The notes beneath the pieces are model-generated. The model did no database searches and was not told where the DNA came from. It saw only the letters and a program-made list of their open reading frames with translations. A stretch of DNA of 64,000 nt, taken from assembly GCA_030035585.1 (NCBI GenBank), contig CM057464.1:29281465-29345464 (forward strand), given 5' to 3'. The translations under genes were made by a program, and so were the position numbers. This stretch comes from Dugong dugon (Eukaryota > Chordata > Mammalia > Sirenia > Dugongidae). Below, piece by piece: positions 12,176 to 22,790 of this stretch (positions are counted from its first letter, which is position 1; every line of letters starts with the position of its first letter).

Positions 12176-12461
12176 TCTTCAAGTGTTGGCTAAATCCATG
12201 AAAATTATTCCTTAAGATTTGTTTGCTACTTTGTATTGCAATGATAGGAAACTGAGTTAAAACAGCAAATTGCCTTTCAGTACCAAAGCAGAACTTACAA
12301 AGACCTAATACCTGATGGTCATTATGCCGATTCTAATGGGTGGTATTCCAGTGAAATGAGGTTACACAAGGAATTTAATCCACATGCTATTAAAAATAGA
12401 AACTTTTTGTCTGTATGGAGTAAAACAAAAAGTGCATTTGGAGTTATTTATTTTAGGTCTA

Positions 12462-12650
12462 AGGAGACCTGGTGGAACAGTGGTTAAGTGCTCAGCTTCT
12501 AACTGAAGGGTTGGTGGTTTGAACCCATTTGTTGGAGAGAGATGTGGTAGTCTGCTTCCATAGAGAAGGTTTCCTTGGAAGCCCTATGGGGCAGTTCTAT
12601 TCTGTCCTACAGGGTTACTATGAGTTGGGATCAACTCAGTGCAATGGGTA
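12462..12650 (+). mobile_element. AfroSINE (sense)
   Basis: Near full-length copy: head 'acagtggttaagtgctcagc', body 'gtggtagtctgcttcc', 'ggggcagttctattctgtcc', tail ending 'gtgcaatgggta'. Confidence 0.92.
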
Positions 12651-12838
12651 TGTTAAGTCTGCAGTGGGTCTTAAGCTGTTCTTATAGAGTACTTGCCAAG
12701 CAGGACATCACAGTTAATGAAACTTTTGGGTTATTCTTCAGTATTAAAAAATTTTGAAACTCCATTGTCAAATTGTTCACTTTTTCCTTTTTGCTTTCTG
12801 ATTTAGAGAAGCTAAATTTAAACTTCTAGTTGTCAATA
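12651..12838. other. Unique spacer
   Basis: AT-rich DNA between two AfroSINEs. Nothing recognised. Confidence 0.5.
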
Positions 12839-13058
12839 AGAAGGTCTTGTGATGCAATGGTTAAGCTCTTGGCTGCTAACTGAAAGGTTGGCAATTTGAA
12901 CCCACAAGCCCCTCCAAGGGAGAAAAGACCTGACGACCTGCTCTTGTAAAGATTACCACCTTGGTAACCACATGGGGCAGTTCTACTGCATCCTATAGGG
13001 TTGCTGTGAGTAGGAATTGACTCAACACCACAAAACGATAATAACTACAGTTGTCAAT
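12829..13058 (+). mobile_element. AfroSINE (sense) with target duplication
   Basis: AfroSINE at 12839-13048 flanked by 10-bp direct repeats 'agttgtcaat' (12829-12838 and 13049-13058). The body reads 'gacctgacgacctgctcttg', a variant of the 'gtctgcttccataaag' body, so at least two subfamilies of the common AfroSINE are present. Confidence 0.93.
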
Positions 13059-13719
13059 GTTCATTATATGTTACTAAGTAAAACGATTATGATACAAAAT
13101 GTGCATGTAATGACTGCAATTTTGAAAATAAAAATAAGCGTAGAGTAGAAAAATGACTGGTAGTGGACAATTAGTAAAATAATGACTGCAGAAGTCATAA
13201 TCCCATTGCCAGCAAGTTGATTCCAACTCTTAGCAACCCTATAGGACAAAGTAGAACTGCCCCATCAGGTTTCCAAGGCTATAAATCTTTATGGAAGCAG
13301 ACTGCCACATCTTTCTTCCACAGAGCAGCTGGTGGGTTTGAACTGCCAACCTTTCTGTTAGCAGCCTAGCACTTAACCACTGCATCATCAGGGCTCTTTC
13401 AGAGAGTCATAGGTGAGTTTTATGGGTAAGTTTTATTCTTTTTCTTTGGGCTTTCCAGTATTTCCCACACCTTCTATCATAAACATTTAATTATTTGATA
13501 ATCAGAAACAATTATCAGAAGACTAAGAGTAATTCAGCTTGTCAGCTACTTTGCTTATTCTTTTGACAAGATCTAATGAAAAACACTGAAGATGTAACAT
13601 GAAATAAAACTTTACAAATGATTCTAGAAAAAGTTGAAAACATTTTAATTGTTTGCTTATAAACTGGAAGCAATATATAGTTTGATACTAAGAAAAGAGT
13701 GTCTTCTTATTTCTAATAG
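13059..13719. repeat. Dispersed old repeat, copy 2, interrupted by AfroSINE
   Basis: From about 13168 the DNA repeats the order of 11762-11915 ('aataatgactgcag', then 'ctttttctttgggctttcc', then 'ataatcagaaac'). An AfroSINE interrupts it at 13200-13404. The remaining sequence to 13719 is AT-rich with no gene. Confidence 0.6.
13193..13411 (-). mobile_element. AfroSINE (antisense) with target duplication
   Basis: Full-length antisense AfroSINE at about 13200-13404 with flanking 'agtcata' at 13193-13199 and 13405-13411. Removing it rejoins the copy-2 repeat in line with copy 1, which independently confirms the insertion site. Confidence 0.9.
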
Positions 13720-13878
13720 TATCCAACTGGTGGCACAATGGTTAAGAGCTCAGCTGCTAACCAAAATGTCAGCAGTTCAAGTCCACCAGCTGCCCCTTGA
13801 AAACCCTATGGGGCAGTTCTACTCTGTCCTATCGGGTGGCTATGAGTCAGAATCTACTCGGCAGCAATGGGTTAATGG
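13720..13878 (+). mobile_element. AfroSINE (sense, short form)
   Basis: Head 'gcacaatggttaagagctca' and B-box region 'gcagttcaagtccacc' join directly to 'ccttgaaaaccctatgggg'. The 'agaaagatgtggcag' block is absent, giving the ~160-bp short form also seen at 60116-60275. Confidence 0.9.
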
Positions 13879-14968
13879 TCTAGCCTAACACCAGACTAGG
13901 GGTGGATACTAATAATTGGGCCAGTAATATCAAACATTATTTGAAGTAAGACCATTGTTTATTTTTTTTTAATGTTTGACACCATTTTATTAATCTTCAG
14001 TGGAAAAATATAACCATTTTCAGGTGCCATTTTTGTCATGAAAGTTCTAGTTAGTGTGTATATATATACTTATATATATATTCTTTTTATTTTGTTGGTT
14101 AGTTGGTTTTGAAGTGCAGCAAGACACCAATACCGCATTGTGGTCAATCAAATAAAAGAGCAGAAGGCCAAACAGTTTCCAAATGGTTATTTTATCAGAT
14201 TGTTTGAACATTAAATTTATCTTTGTTTGCAATCCAAAATAGTTACCTGAAGTTTGCTGTTTTTTTTTTGTGTGTGTGTGTGTGTGTGTGTTTACTGTTA
14301 TTGTATATTTGTTTTCTAAACTCTTCGGCACAATTTTCTAGGGGTGTTCAAACTGCCACAATACAAGTCAGGAGAGAGCTTTCCTTTTGTGCTGCCAATT
14401 CTGAGAATTTATAACTTTTGGTTTGTCTGGGTTGTGGCTTTTTTGTTTTTGTTTTTGAAGTCTGTATTCTTTATTTGTAACAGTTGTATTTTTATTTTTT
14501 CTATATCCTCTGATGCCAGAGTTTTCTTTTTCTCCCCCCTCTCCCCACTTCTACATTCACAGTTGAACCATATTATTAGGAAAGGTGCGTGGATGAAAAT
14601 ATCAGGATGGGAGCTCTGACGATTCGTGTACGACACTTATTAATGTCTACTTTTCAAAAATCATCAATTCTGTTACTGAACAATAAATACAAGGTTTGGA
14701 TTTAAAGAAGTTAGATTAATTTTTAAACGTAACTGCCAGAATTTATGCAACCAAGTGTGCTTTGTATTCTAAGTAGTTATATGTATTTCCATTCTTCAAA
14801 CCTCTAAATTATATTTTAGATGCTAACCAAGAGCCAGTGTATAACTCATACTTGACCTCATATGGTTTTACCAAGATTTTATCTACTAATTTATTTATCA
14901 CAGTTAGCTTTGAAAGTTTTTTGAACAATTCGAAATACAATCACACTTATCCTCAAATTATGAAGATT
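13879..14968. other. Unique DNA with microsatellite
   Basis: T-rich complex DNA. It contains TA-rich steps at about 14058-14082 and a (GT)n run at 14270-14291. The longest open frame (about 94 codons, minus strand) crosses the microsatellite and is not a credible gene. Confidence 0.5.
14270..14291. repeat. (TG)n microsatellite
   Basis: About eleven TG units after a T-run. Confidence 0.95.
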
Positions 14969-14983
14969 GGCCCCAGCCTTCTT

Positions 14984-15929
14984 TTCTTTTTGCTTTATCG
15001 TGCTTTAAGTGAAAGTTTACAGTTAAAGTCAGTTTCTCATACAAAAATTTATACACACATTGCTATGTGACCCTAGCTGCTCTCCCTATAACCAGCTCCT
15101 GACCCTCTCTGTCTTCTCATCTCGCCTCTGGACAGGAGCTGCCCATTTAGTCTCATGTATCTACTTGAGCTAAGAAGCACTCTCTTCACAAGTATCATTT
15201 TATTTCCCATAGTCCAGTCTAATCTTTGACTGAAGAGTTGGCTTCGGGAATGGTTTCAGTTCTGGGATAATAGAGAGTCTGGGGGCCATGTATTCTGTGG
15301 TCCCTCAAGTCTCAGACCATTAAGTCTGGTTTCTTTACTAGAATTTGATTTCTGCACCCCACTTTTCTCCTTCTGTGTCAGGGACTTTCTGTTGTGTTTC
15401 CTGTCAGGGTGGTCACTGGTGGTAGCCAGGCACCATCTAGTTCTTCTGGTCTCAGACTGATGGAGTCTGTGGTTTATGTGGCCCTTTCTGTCTCGTGGGC
15501 TAATATTTTCCTTGTGTCTTTGGTGTGCTTCACCTGGAATAAAGCAGGTGGGCTGGGACAAACTGATGTATCTTAGATGGCCACTTGTTAGCTTTTAAGA
15601 CCCCAGACACCGCTCACCAAAGTAGGATGCAGAACATTTTCTTAATAAACTTTGTTATGCCAGTTGACCTAGATGTCCCCTGAAAGCATGGTCCCCAGAA
15701 CCCTACCCTGGCTACTCTGTCCCTCTAAGTGTTTGATTGTATTCAGGAAACTTCTCAGCTTTTGGTTTAGTCCAGTTGTGCTTACTTACCCTATAGTGCG
15801 TGTTGTCCTTCCCTTCACTAAGATAATTCTTGTCTACAATCTAGTTAGTGAATACCCCTCTCCCTCCCTCCCCACCCTCGTAACCATCAAAGAATGTTTT
15901 CTTCTGTGTTTAAACCATTTCTTGAGTTC
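14984..15929 (-). other. L1 type B 3' UTR
   Basis: Antisense 3' UTR beginning 'gtgaaagtttacag' and 'tcagtttctcatac'. Parallel to 49201-50183 nearly throughout. It carries a single terminal module, unlike type A. Confidence 0.85.
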
Positions 15930-16968
15930 TTATAATAGTGGTCTCATACAATATTTGTCCTTTTGTGACAGACTAATTTCACTCAGCATAATGCCTTCCA
16001 GATTCATCCATGTTAGAAGATGTTTCACGGATTCATCGTTGTTCTTTATCATTGCGTAGAATTCCATTGTGTGAATATAGAATAATTTGTTTATCCATTT
16101 GTCTGTTGATGGGTACCTAGGTTTGGTATTGTGAACAGTGCTGCAATGAACATGGGTGTGCATATATCTATTCGTGTGACGGCTCTTATTTCTCTAGGAT
16201 ATATTCCATGGAGTAGGATAGCTGGATTATATGGTACTTCTATTTCTAGCTTTTTAAGGAAGCACCAAATCGATTTCCAAAGTGGCTGTACCATTTTACA
16301 TTCCCACTAGCAGCATATAAGTGTTCCAGTCTCTCCACAACCTCTCCAACGTTTATTATTTTGTGGTTTTTTTGGATTAATGCTAGCCTTGTTGGGATGA
16401 GATAGAATTTCATTGTAATTTTGATTTGCATTTCTCTAATGACGAACGATTGTGAGCATTTCCTCATGTGTCTGTTAGCTGCCTGAATGTCTTCTTTGGA
16501 AAGTAGCTGTTTATATCTTTTGCCCATTTTTTAAATGGGTTATTTGTCCTTTTATTGTTGAGGTTTTATAGTATCTTGTAGATTATAGAGATTAGACACT
16601 GATTGGATTTATCGTAGCCAAAAATTTTGTCCCAGTCTGTACGTTGTCTTTTGACTCTTTTGGTGAAGTCTTTTGATGAGCATAAGTGTTTGATTTTTAG
16701 GAGCTCCCAGTTATCTAGTCTCTCTTCTGGTGCTTGTGCATTGTTACTTATGGTTCATATTGTGTTTATGCTATGTATTAGGGCTCCTAGCATTGTACCT
16801 ATTTTTTCTTCCATGATCTTTATCGTTTTTGATTTTATATTTAAGTCTTTGATCCATTTTGAGTTAGTTTTTGTGCAAGGTGTGAGATATGGGTCTTCTT
16901 TCAGTTTTTTTGCATATAGATATCCAGTTATGCCAGCACCACTTGTTAAAGAGACTGTCTTTTCCCCA
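15930..16968 (-). pseudogene. L1 ORF2 C-terminal remnant (type B)
   Basis: Antisense C-terminal portion of ORF2, ending MRPLL at about 15930, with the MEFYA/WINKLFYIHTME region (15930-16163) and the WIKDLNIK region (16755-16968) in different frames. The upstream end is an abrupt junction at 16968/16969, where the sequence jumps to EN-RT linker sequence of the inner L1. About 230 bp of type B ORF2 are missing between here and the remnant at 22176. Confidence 0.85.
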
Positions 16969-17958
16969 GCTTTTTTTGCTGTCCTCTTTCTATTTGTTTG
17001 AGTTCTGTAGTTAATGTTTTGATGTTGTCCCTTTCTTCTTTTTTGATATGTGCATCTATTGCTATAAATTGTCCTCTGAGTACTGCCTTTGCTGTGTCCC
17101 AAAGGTTTTGGTATGATGTGTTTTCATTCTCATTTGATTCTAGGAATTTTTTGATTCCATCTCAGATTTCTTCTATTACCCACTGATGTGTAAGCAGGGT
17201 ATTATTCAGTTTCCATGTAGCTGATTTTTTTCCTTGCTCTTTCTATTGTTAATTTCTACCTTGATGGCATTGTGGTCAGAGAAGATACTTTGAATTATCT
17301 CAATGTTTTGGATCTTGTTGAGGATTGCTCTGTGGCCTAACATGTGGTCTATTCTGGAGAACATTCCGTGTGCATTGGAAAAGAATGTGTACTTTGCAGC
17401 GGTTGGATGGAGTGTTCTATATATGTCTATGAGGTCAGGTTGGCTGATTGTGCCCTTTAGGTCTTCTGTATCTTTGCTGATTTTCTTCTTAGTTCTGTCC
17501 TTTACTGAGAGTGGTGTGTTGAAGTCTCCTACTATTATTGTGGAACTGTCAATTTCTCTTTTCAGTGTTGTTAGAGTTTGTTTTATGTATTTTGGAGCCC
17601 TGTCATTGGGTGCGTAGATGTTTATTATGGTTATGTCTTCATGATGGATCATCCCGTTAATCATTATATAGTGTCCTTATTTGTCTTTTATGGTAGATTT
17701 TGTTTTAAAGTCTATTTTATCTGAGATTAGAATTGCCACTCCTGCTCTTTTTTGGTAGTTGTTAGATTGATATATTTTTTTCCAACCTGTGACTTTTAAT
17801 AAATTCACATCTTTGTTTCTAAGGTGTGTCTCTTGTAGACAGCATATTGATGGATCCTGTTTTCTTATCCATTCTGTGACTCTCCGTCTCTTTATGGGTG
17901 CGTTCAGTCCATTTACATTCAGTGTAATTATTGATAGATGTGGGTTTGTTGCTGTCAT
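16969..17958 (-). pseudogene. L1 ORF2 5' part: endonuclease domain, truncated and frameshifted
   Basis: ORF2 begins at 17958 (MTATNPHLSIITLNVNG). The apurinic-like endonuclease motifs can be read in order across frames: LNVNG, QETHL, VGDFN, SRIDHMLGH and FSDHNA, so the active-site residues survive. A break separates 17677-17958 from 17206-17664, and another follows. No reverse transcriptase follows: the linker runs straight into foreign C-terminal sequence at 16968. It cannot make a functional ORF2p. Confidence 0.88.
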
Positions 17959-18381
17959 TTTGTAGTGCTTTTTTTTGTGGTGCTGAAGATTTCTTTGTTC
18001 TTCTTACTCTCTTGTGCTGAGTTACTTTTGTTTGTGGATTTTTTTTTTCATTTCTTTTGTTTTTGTAGGTTTTGTTTTTGCTGAGACTTTGTTTTTCATC
18101 TGTATTTTTATGAGTTGGTTTGTTAACTTTCTTTGTGGTTACCATGAATTTTACCCTTATCTTTCTAAGTTTGAAACAGTCTACCCTTACTTGGTATCGC
18201 CTTGCCTTGCTCTCCATTAGAAGGTTCTATACCTATGCCGTTTATTCCCTCTTTCATTGTTTTGATGTTGTTGTCATCCATTGATTGACTGCTCTGATTC
18301 CCTGTTGTATTTCTTTTGGTTTTGGATAGTCCTCGAGAGTTCATTTCCTAGGTTGGTATCTGGCTCGTACAGTCCTGCATC

Positions 18382-19581
18382 CTAGGTCCTGCCTGAGGGC
18401 TGAAGCTGTTTCTCCTCAGATCGAAGAGCTCCCTTTAATAATTCTTGTAAGTTTGGTTTGACTTTTACATATTCCCTTAGTTTCTGTTTATCTGGAAATG
18501 ACCTAATTTCACCATCAAATTTGAATGAGAGTTTTGTAGGATATATTATTCTTGGCTGACAATTTTTTTCTTTCAAGATTTTATATATGTCATCCCACTG
18601 CCTTCTTGCCTGCATGGTTTCTGCCAAATAATCTGAGCTTAGTCTTATTGTTTCTCCTCTGTATGTGACTTCTTGTTTTTCATGAGCTGCTCTCAGGATT
18701 CTTTGTTTGTCTTTGGATTTGGTGAGTGTGAATATAATATGCCTTGGTGATTTTCTTTTGGGGTCTCTCCTATATGGGGTTCGTTGAGCTTCTTGGATGG
18801 CCAGCTTTTCATCTTTCATGAGATCGGGGAAGTTTTCTGTCAGCAGTTCTTCAGTGATCCTCTCTGTGTTTTCTGTTTTCTCCCTTGTTCTGGAATGCCT
18901 CACTCGTAAATTTTTGCTTTTAATTGTGTCCCACATAACTCTAAGGGTCTCTTCATTTTTCTTTGTTCTTTTTTCTGAGTTTTCCTGAAACAGAGTTGTA
19001 TCCAAGTGTTTGTCTTCAGTTCCACTGATCCTGTCTTCCACGGTTTCAAATCTGCTTCTCAGCCCTTCTATGACATCATCCATTTCTGAAATCTTGTTGT
19101 TTATCTTTTGTATTTCTAATTGTTGTTTTTGTATAATTTCTAGTTGTGAATTTATTTTGGCATTTTGTTCCTGCATCATCTTCCTGAATTCTTCCAATTT
19201 TTTGTCTGTATTTTCCATGAATTTTTCTATTTTTTTCTCATGTTTGTCAGCTTTTTGCCTCAGTTCTTGGAAAATTCCGAGTATTAAAGATTTAAATTCC
19301 CTATCAGGTAGTTCTAGTGCTTTTTCTTCCGCAGGAGAGTCATCTGGTGTTTTAATTTGGACACCTGCTGGAACCATCCTGTGTTGTTTTTGTAAATGTT
19401 TTGATATTGTTTGATGTTTTTGGGGCATTCTGTAGATATTTCTCTCGTTTATTGATTGTAGATTTGTTTGTTTCATCCCTTTTTTTAAAAAAAAAAATTT
19501 AAGTATGTCTGAGCAGGTGGACTGCGTGCTCTTTGTTGTTTGCTCATCTCTGCGCTTAATACTTTTCACCTCCTTCCTCAA
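18382..19581 (-). CDS. L1 ORF1 (RNA-binding chaperone), open frame
   Basis: The only long intact element ORF in the window: 399 codons from the first Met at 19581, or 348 codons from the Met at 19428 (MPQKHQTISK). I prefer the latter start, because the upstream 51 residues match stop-containing 5' UTR in the sister copies and mammalian ORF1p is about 340 aa. Family role: a trimeric nucleic-acid chaperone that coats L1 RNA in cytoplasmic RNPs. From the first Met: a coiled coil at roughly residues 90-205 (heptad-rich KINSQLEIIQKQQLEIQ), an RRM at about 220-315 and a C-terminal domain with AETMQARRQWDDIYKIL and QPRIIYPTKLSF. Odd: just before the RRM the expected VIG-PEQG-like residues read VRHSRTRE, because a 2-nt and a 1-nt deletion cancel out. 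The frame is open but the protein is probably impaired. Confidence 0.9.
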   Translation of the reverse strand: MRKEVKSIKRRDEQTTKSTQSTCSDILKFFFLKKGMKQTNLQSINERNIYRMPQKHQTISKHLQKQHRMVPAGVQIKTPDDSPAEEKALELPDREFKSLILGIFQELRQKADKHEKKIEKFMENTDKKLEEFRKMMQEQNAKINSQLEIIQKQQLEIQKINNKISEMDDVIEGLRSRFETVEDRISGTEDKHLDTTLFQENSEKRTKKNEETLRVMWDTIKSKNLRVRHSRTREKTENTERITEELLTENFPDLMKDEKLAIQEAQRTPYRRDPKRKSPRHIIFTLTKSKDKQRILRAAHEKQEVTYRGETIRLSSDYLAETMQARRQWDDIYKILKEKNCQPRIIYPTKLSFKFDGEIRSFPDKQKLREYVKVKPNLQELLKGALRSEEKQLQPSGRT

Positions 19582-22175
19582 CTGGAAGGGTCAGTCACTC
19601 AGATATGATACAGCAGGGCAGGTCTAGCTGAAGAGGAGCCACTGAGATGGGTTGTTTGTGGCACTGACTACAGCCACCAGGGTGGGTCGATAATCAGTGC
19701 TGGGCAGGTTCCAGTATGCCGTGCCTGCACTGCTTGGTGCTGTGATGTCAAGTGCACGGTTCAGGTAGGCAGGATGCAGAGGGGAGATGGTTATGTGTGG
19801 AGCTACGCTGGATATGCGAGAGAGGAGAGAGGAACAGGAGCCAAAAAACATACAAACAAACAAAAAGGAATGCTAGGGGAGGTTGCCTTTGGAATGGAGA
19901 GATGAGAGACTATGAAATGGAGAAAAACAGAAGGGGGAAGAGGAGGAAAAGAAAAGAATGAACAAATAAAAATCAGAAAGGTTAAAGAACCACAAAGTTC
20001 CCAGGGATCCCACCGATGCAGCTATGAGGTCTGGGGAAGTCGCTCTGAGGGTTCGCAGCACAGCCTGGCCAGAAGGTGCAGAGGCATACAACGCCTGGTA
20101 TTCAGGGATCAGAAAGAGAAGGAAGATATAGAGAGACGAGAAACTGAGCAATGAAGGAAGACAAAAGGGAAAAAGAGGGAAAAGAAAACAAAACAAATAA
20201 AAAAAGTAAAACCAATGAAAAAAGAAATGTCCTCAGGGATCCCTCTGCACGTCTGTGGAAGCCGAAGGGGAGTCTCCCTGGCACGCACCTCCGCCTGGCC
20301 AGAAAGGGCTCCCAACTCAAGAAAAGGAAAAGAAAACAGACAAACAATTCAAAATGAAGAAAAGCCCCGGGATCCCACCAGCACGTTTAGCCCAGACTGG
20401 GAAGCAGCTCCACACTCAAATGGAGCTCCACAGCCCCTCAGGGAAAAGCAAAGATGGGACACGGAGCCAGGCACTTGAGCGAAAGTAGGGGGAGGCAGCG
20501 AGAGGCAAGCAAGAAATCCAAAGAAGGAGAAAAGGAAAAAAAAGAAAATAAAAAGCACCACCAGCAACCAACAAATGGCACTCAGAGAGCCAGCCAGTGC
20601 GGGCTGGTGTTTCTGGACAAAAGACTGTGTCTGTGGGAAGCAGAGGAGGCGGAGTGTGGGTGAAGGAATGGTGTAGAGTGGGAAAGCGTATTTCACAAAT
20701 TGCCGGTGCTCTGTAGCCCCTCAGGAAGAAGCAAAGATGGCATACGAAGCCATGCACTTGAGTGAAAGGAGGGAGAGGTGGCGAGAGGCAAGTGAGAAAT
20801 CAAAAGAAGCAGAAAAAAAAGCAACACTAGCAGCCAACAAATGGCATCCAGAGAGCCGCCTGCTGGGGTGTATGGAATCCAAGCAGCTGGTGCCTCCCGG
20901 TCAAGAGACCGTGGCCATGGGAAGCAGAGGAACAAATGAACAAAAGCCCTGGGATCCCACCAGCACATCAGCCCAGACCGGGAAGCTACTGCACACTCAA
21001 ATGGAGCCCCGCAGCCCCTCAGGAAGAAGCAAATATGGTGCTCAGAACCAGGCACTCAAGCAAAAGGAGGAGGGGGCGGCGAGAGGCAAGCAAGAAATCA
21101 AAAGAAGCAGGGGGCGGGGGGAAGCAACACCAGCAGCCAACAAATGGCACTCATAGAGCCAGCCAGTGTGGACTGGTGTTTCTGGACAAGAGACTGTGTC
21201 CGCAGGAAGCAGAGGAGGCCAAGTGTGGGTGAAGAAGGGGGGAGAGTGGGAAAGCGTATATCACAAATTGCCAGCACTCTGGAGCCCCTCAGGAAGAAGC
21301 AAAGATGGCGCATGGAGCCAGGCACTTGAGTGAAAGGAGGGGGAGGTGGCGAGAGGCAAGTGAGAAATCAAAAGAAGCAGAAAAAAAAGCAACACTAGCA
21401 GCCAACAAATGGCACCCAGAGAGCCGCCCGCTTGGGTATGTGGAATCCAAGCAGCCAGCACCTCCCGGTCAAGAGACCATGGCTGCGGGAAGCAGAGGAA
21501 CAAATGAACAAAAGCCCTGGGATCCCACCAGCGCAGCAGCCCAGACCGGGAAGCGGCTGCACACTCGAATGGAGCCCCGCAGCCCCTCAGGAAGAAGCAA
21601 AGATGGCTCTCGGGGCCAGACATCCGAGCAAAAGGAGAGGGAGGTGGCGAGAGGCAAGTGAGAAATCAAAAGAAGCAGAAAAAAAAAAAAAGCAACCCTA
21701 GCAGCCAACAAATGGCACCCAGAGAGCGGCCCACTTGGGTGTGTGGAATCCAAGCAGCTGGCGCTTCCCAGTCAAGAGACTGTGGCCGCGGGAAGCAGAG
21801 GAGCCTGAGCCGGGGCAAAGAGGGGTGGGGGGTGGGAAAACGCACACTGCAAATTACTGGCTGTTTTGTCTCCCACTGGACGCTCTGTGAGGCTGCTTTC
21901 TTGTACCCCCATTTGCTGGTCTCTGATAGGAGTCCAAGATGGTGGATCCGCGCTGTGTTAGCTGGTAGGGGACCTCTGCATGAATCTCTCCTCGCTCTCC
22001 GTTCTCTTTCAGTATTCTCACTCCATTTGGTGATTGGCTGAGTTCTTTATCTCTTCATTTGATGTTCTAGGGTTTCAGGTATGTTGCATTCTCTGTTCGG
22101 CTTAGTTTTTCAGATCTTTGCTGTGGAGGGACGGCATGGTGCTTCTGCCTAGAGCACCATCTTGCCGGAACCTCC
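19582..22175 (-). promoter_or_regulatory. L1 type A 5' UTR with tandem monomers
   Basis: About 2.6 kb of 5' UTR, purine-rich as read on the plus strand, ending at the element's GGAGG start. L1 5' UTRs carry the internal Pol II promoter. Here the distal part is built of ~285-bp repeats (see 20434-21720), the arrangement known from rodent L1 promoters. No TATA box is evident. Confidence 0.75.
20434..21720 (-). repeat. Tandem ~285-bp L1 5' UTR monomers (five anchors)
   Basis: The anchor 'cccctcagg' followed by 'aagcaaagatgg' recurs at 20434, 20717, 21015, 21285 and 21583, spacings 283, 298, 270 and 298. Each is followed by 'gaggcaag', 'gaaatc' and 'caacaaatggca'. Two monomer variants alternate: one with 'gctggtgtttctggacaa', the other with 'tggaatccaagcagc' and 'gatcccaccagc', so a ~568-bp higher-order unit is visible. 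Confidence 0.85.
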
Positions 22176-22790
22176 TGTTCTTCTTAGTAATGCTTTACTT
22201 ACTTGGGGATTCTTCCCTTTCCATATGAAGTTGGTGATTTGTTTCTCTATCTCCTTAAAAAATGCTGTTGAAATTTGGATTGAGATTGCATTGTGGCTGT
22301 AGATCACTTTGGGTAAAATTGACATTTTCAGAATGTTGAGTCTTCCTATTCATGAGCAAGGTATTCTTTCCCACTTATCCAGGTCACTTTAGGTTTCTTG
22401 CAATAGTCTCCTATAGTTTTCATTGTATAGGTCTCTTAAGTCTCGGGTTAGATTTATTCCTAAGAATTTTATCTTCTTGGGGGCTATTGTAAATGGTATT
22501 GCTTTGGTGATTTCCCCTTTGAGGTTTCCTTGTTGGTGTAGAGGAATCCAGCTTATTTTTGTATGTTTATCTTGTATCCTGATACTTTGCTAAAATCTTC
22601 TATTAGTTCCAGTAGTTTTCTTGTGGATTCTTTGGGGCTTTCTGTGTATAAGATCATATCATCTGCAAACAGAGATGCTTTGACTTCTTCCCTGCCAATC
22701 TGGATGCCCTTTATTTCTTTTTCTAGCCTAATTGCCTCTTTATGTGATTTGATATTGACTGTTGTCTCCGAGCCATCAATAAGTTATTAT
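22176..22790 (-). pseudogene. L1 ORF2 reverse-transcriptase remnant (type B)
   Basis: Antisense RT-palm/thumb sequence. The complement of 'tcatatcatctgcaaaca' (22652-22669) encodes the FADD-type catalytic pair region (ADDMI), and the left part corresponds to 51410-51500 of the type B copy ('catatgaagttggtgatttg'). It is cut at 22176 by the inner L1's 5' end and at about 22790 by a junction to 5' UTR sequence. Confidence 0.8.

Larger units (their letters stand above)
11061..12461. other. Mostly unique DNA with old repeat fragments
   Basis: Holds an ancient L1 fragment (about 11500-11610), one copy of a ~150-bp sequence also found near 13.2 kb, an A/C-rich tract and a type-2 SINE fragment, each listed separately. 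No coding signal seen. Confidence 0.5.
16969..22175 (-). mobile_element. Inner L1 (type A): complete 5' end, 3' half missing
   Basis: Antisense L1 with a full 5' end (sense start GGAGG at 22175), a 5' UTR holding tandem monomers, open ORF1 and the first ~330 codons of ORF2. It stops at 16969 in the EN-RT linker with no poly-A. It is closely similar to 30990-35330 along its whole length, whereas DNA on both sides is type B. The simplest reading is a type A L1 that inserted into the RT region of a type B L1, followed by a deletion that removed its 3' half and some host L1. Confidence 0.8.

Noticed and set aside
14047..14331. A 94-codon minus-strand frame
   Set aside because: It runs through the TG microsatellite and a T-run; the product is low-complexity with THTHTH and YISIYI runs.
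15673..16059. A 128-codon plus-strand hydrophobic frame
   Set aside because: It is the antisense reading of L1 3' UTR and ORF2 C-terminus; similar shadows occur opposite other L1 copies.
18382..19581. A 399-codon open frame as a host coiled-coil gene
   Set aside because: It has L1 ORF1 order and words, lies between an L1 5' UTR and ORF2, and has two broken sister copies in the window.
20434..21720. A CRISPR-like or satellite array
   Set aside because: Units are ~285 bp without short direct repeats and unique spacers, and belong to a known position in L1.
19900..21760. Many overlapping open frames of 60-140 codons, rich in Lys, Glu and Arg on the plus strand
   Set aside because: They come from purine-rich tandem monomers of an antisense L1 5' UTR; stops are scarce by composition, and the frames repeat with the monomers.
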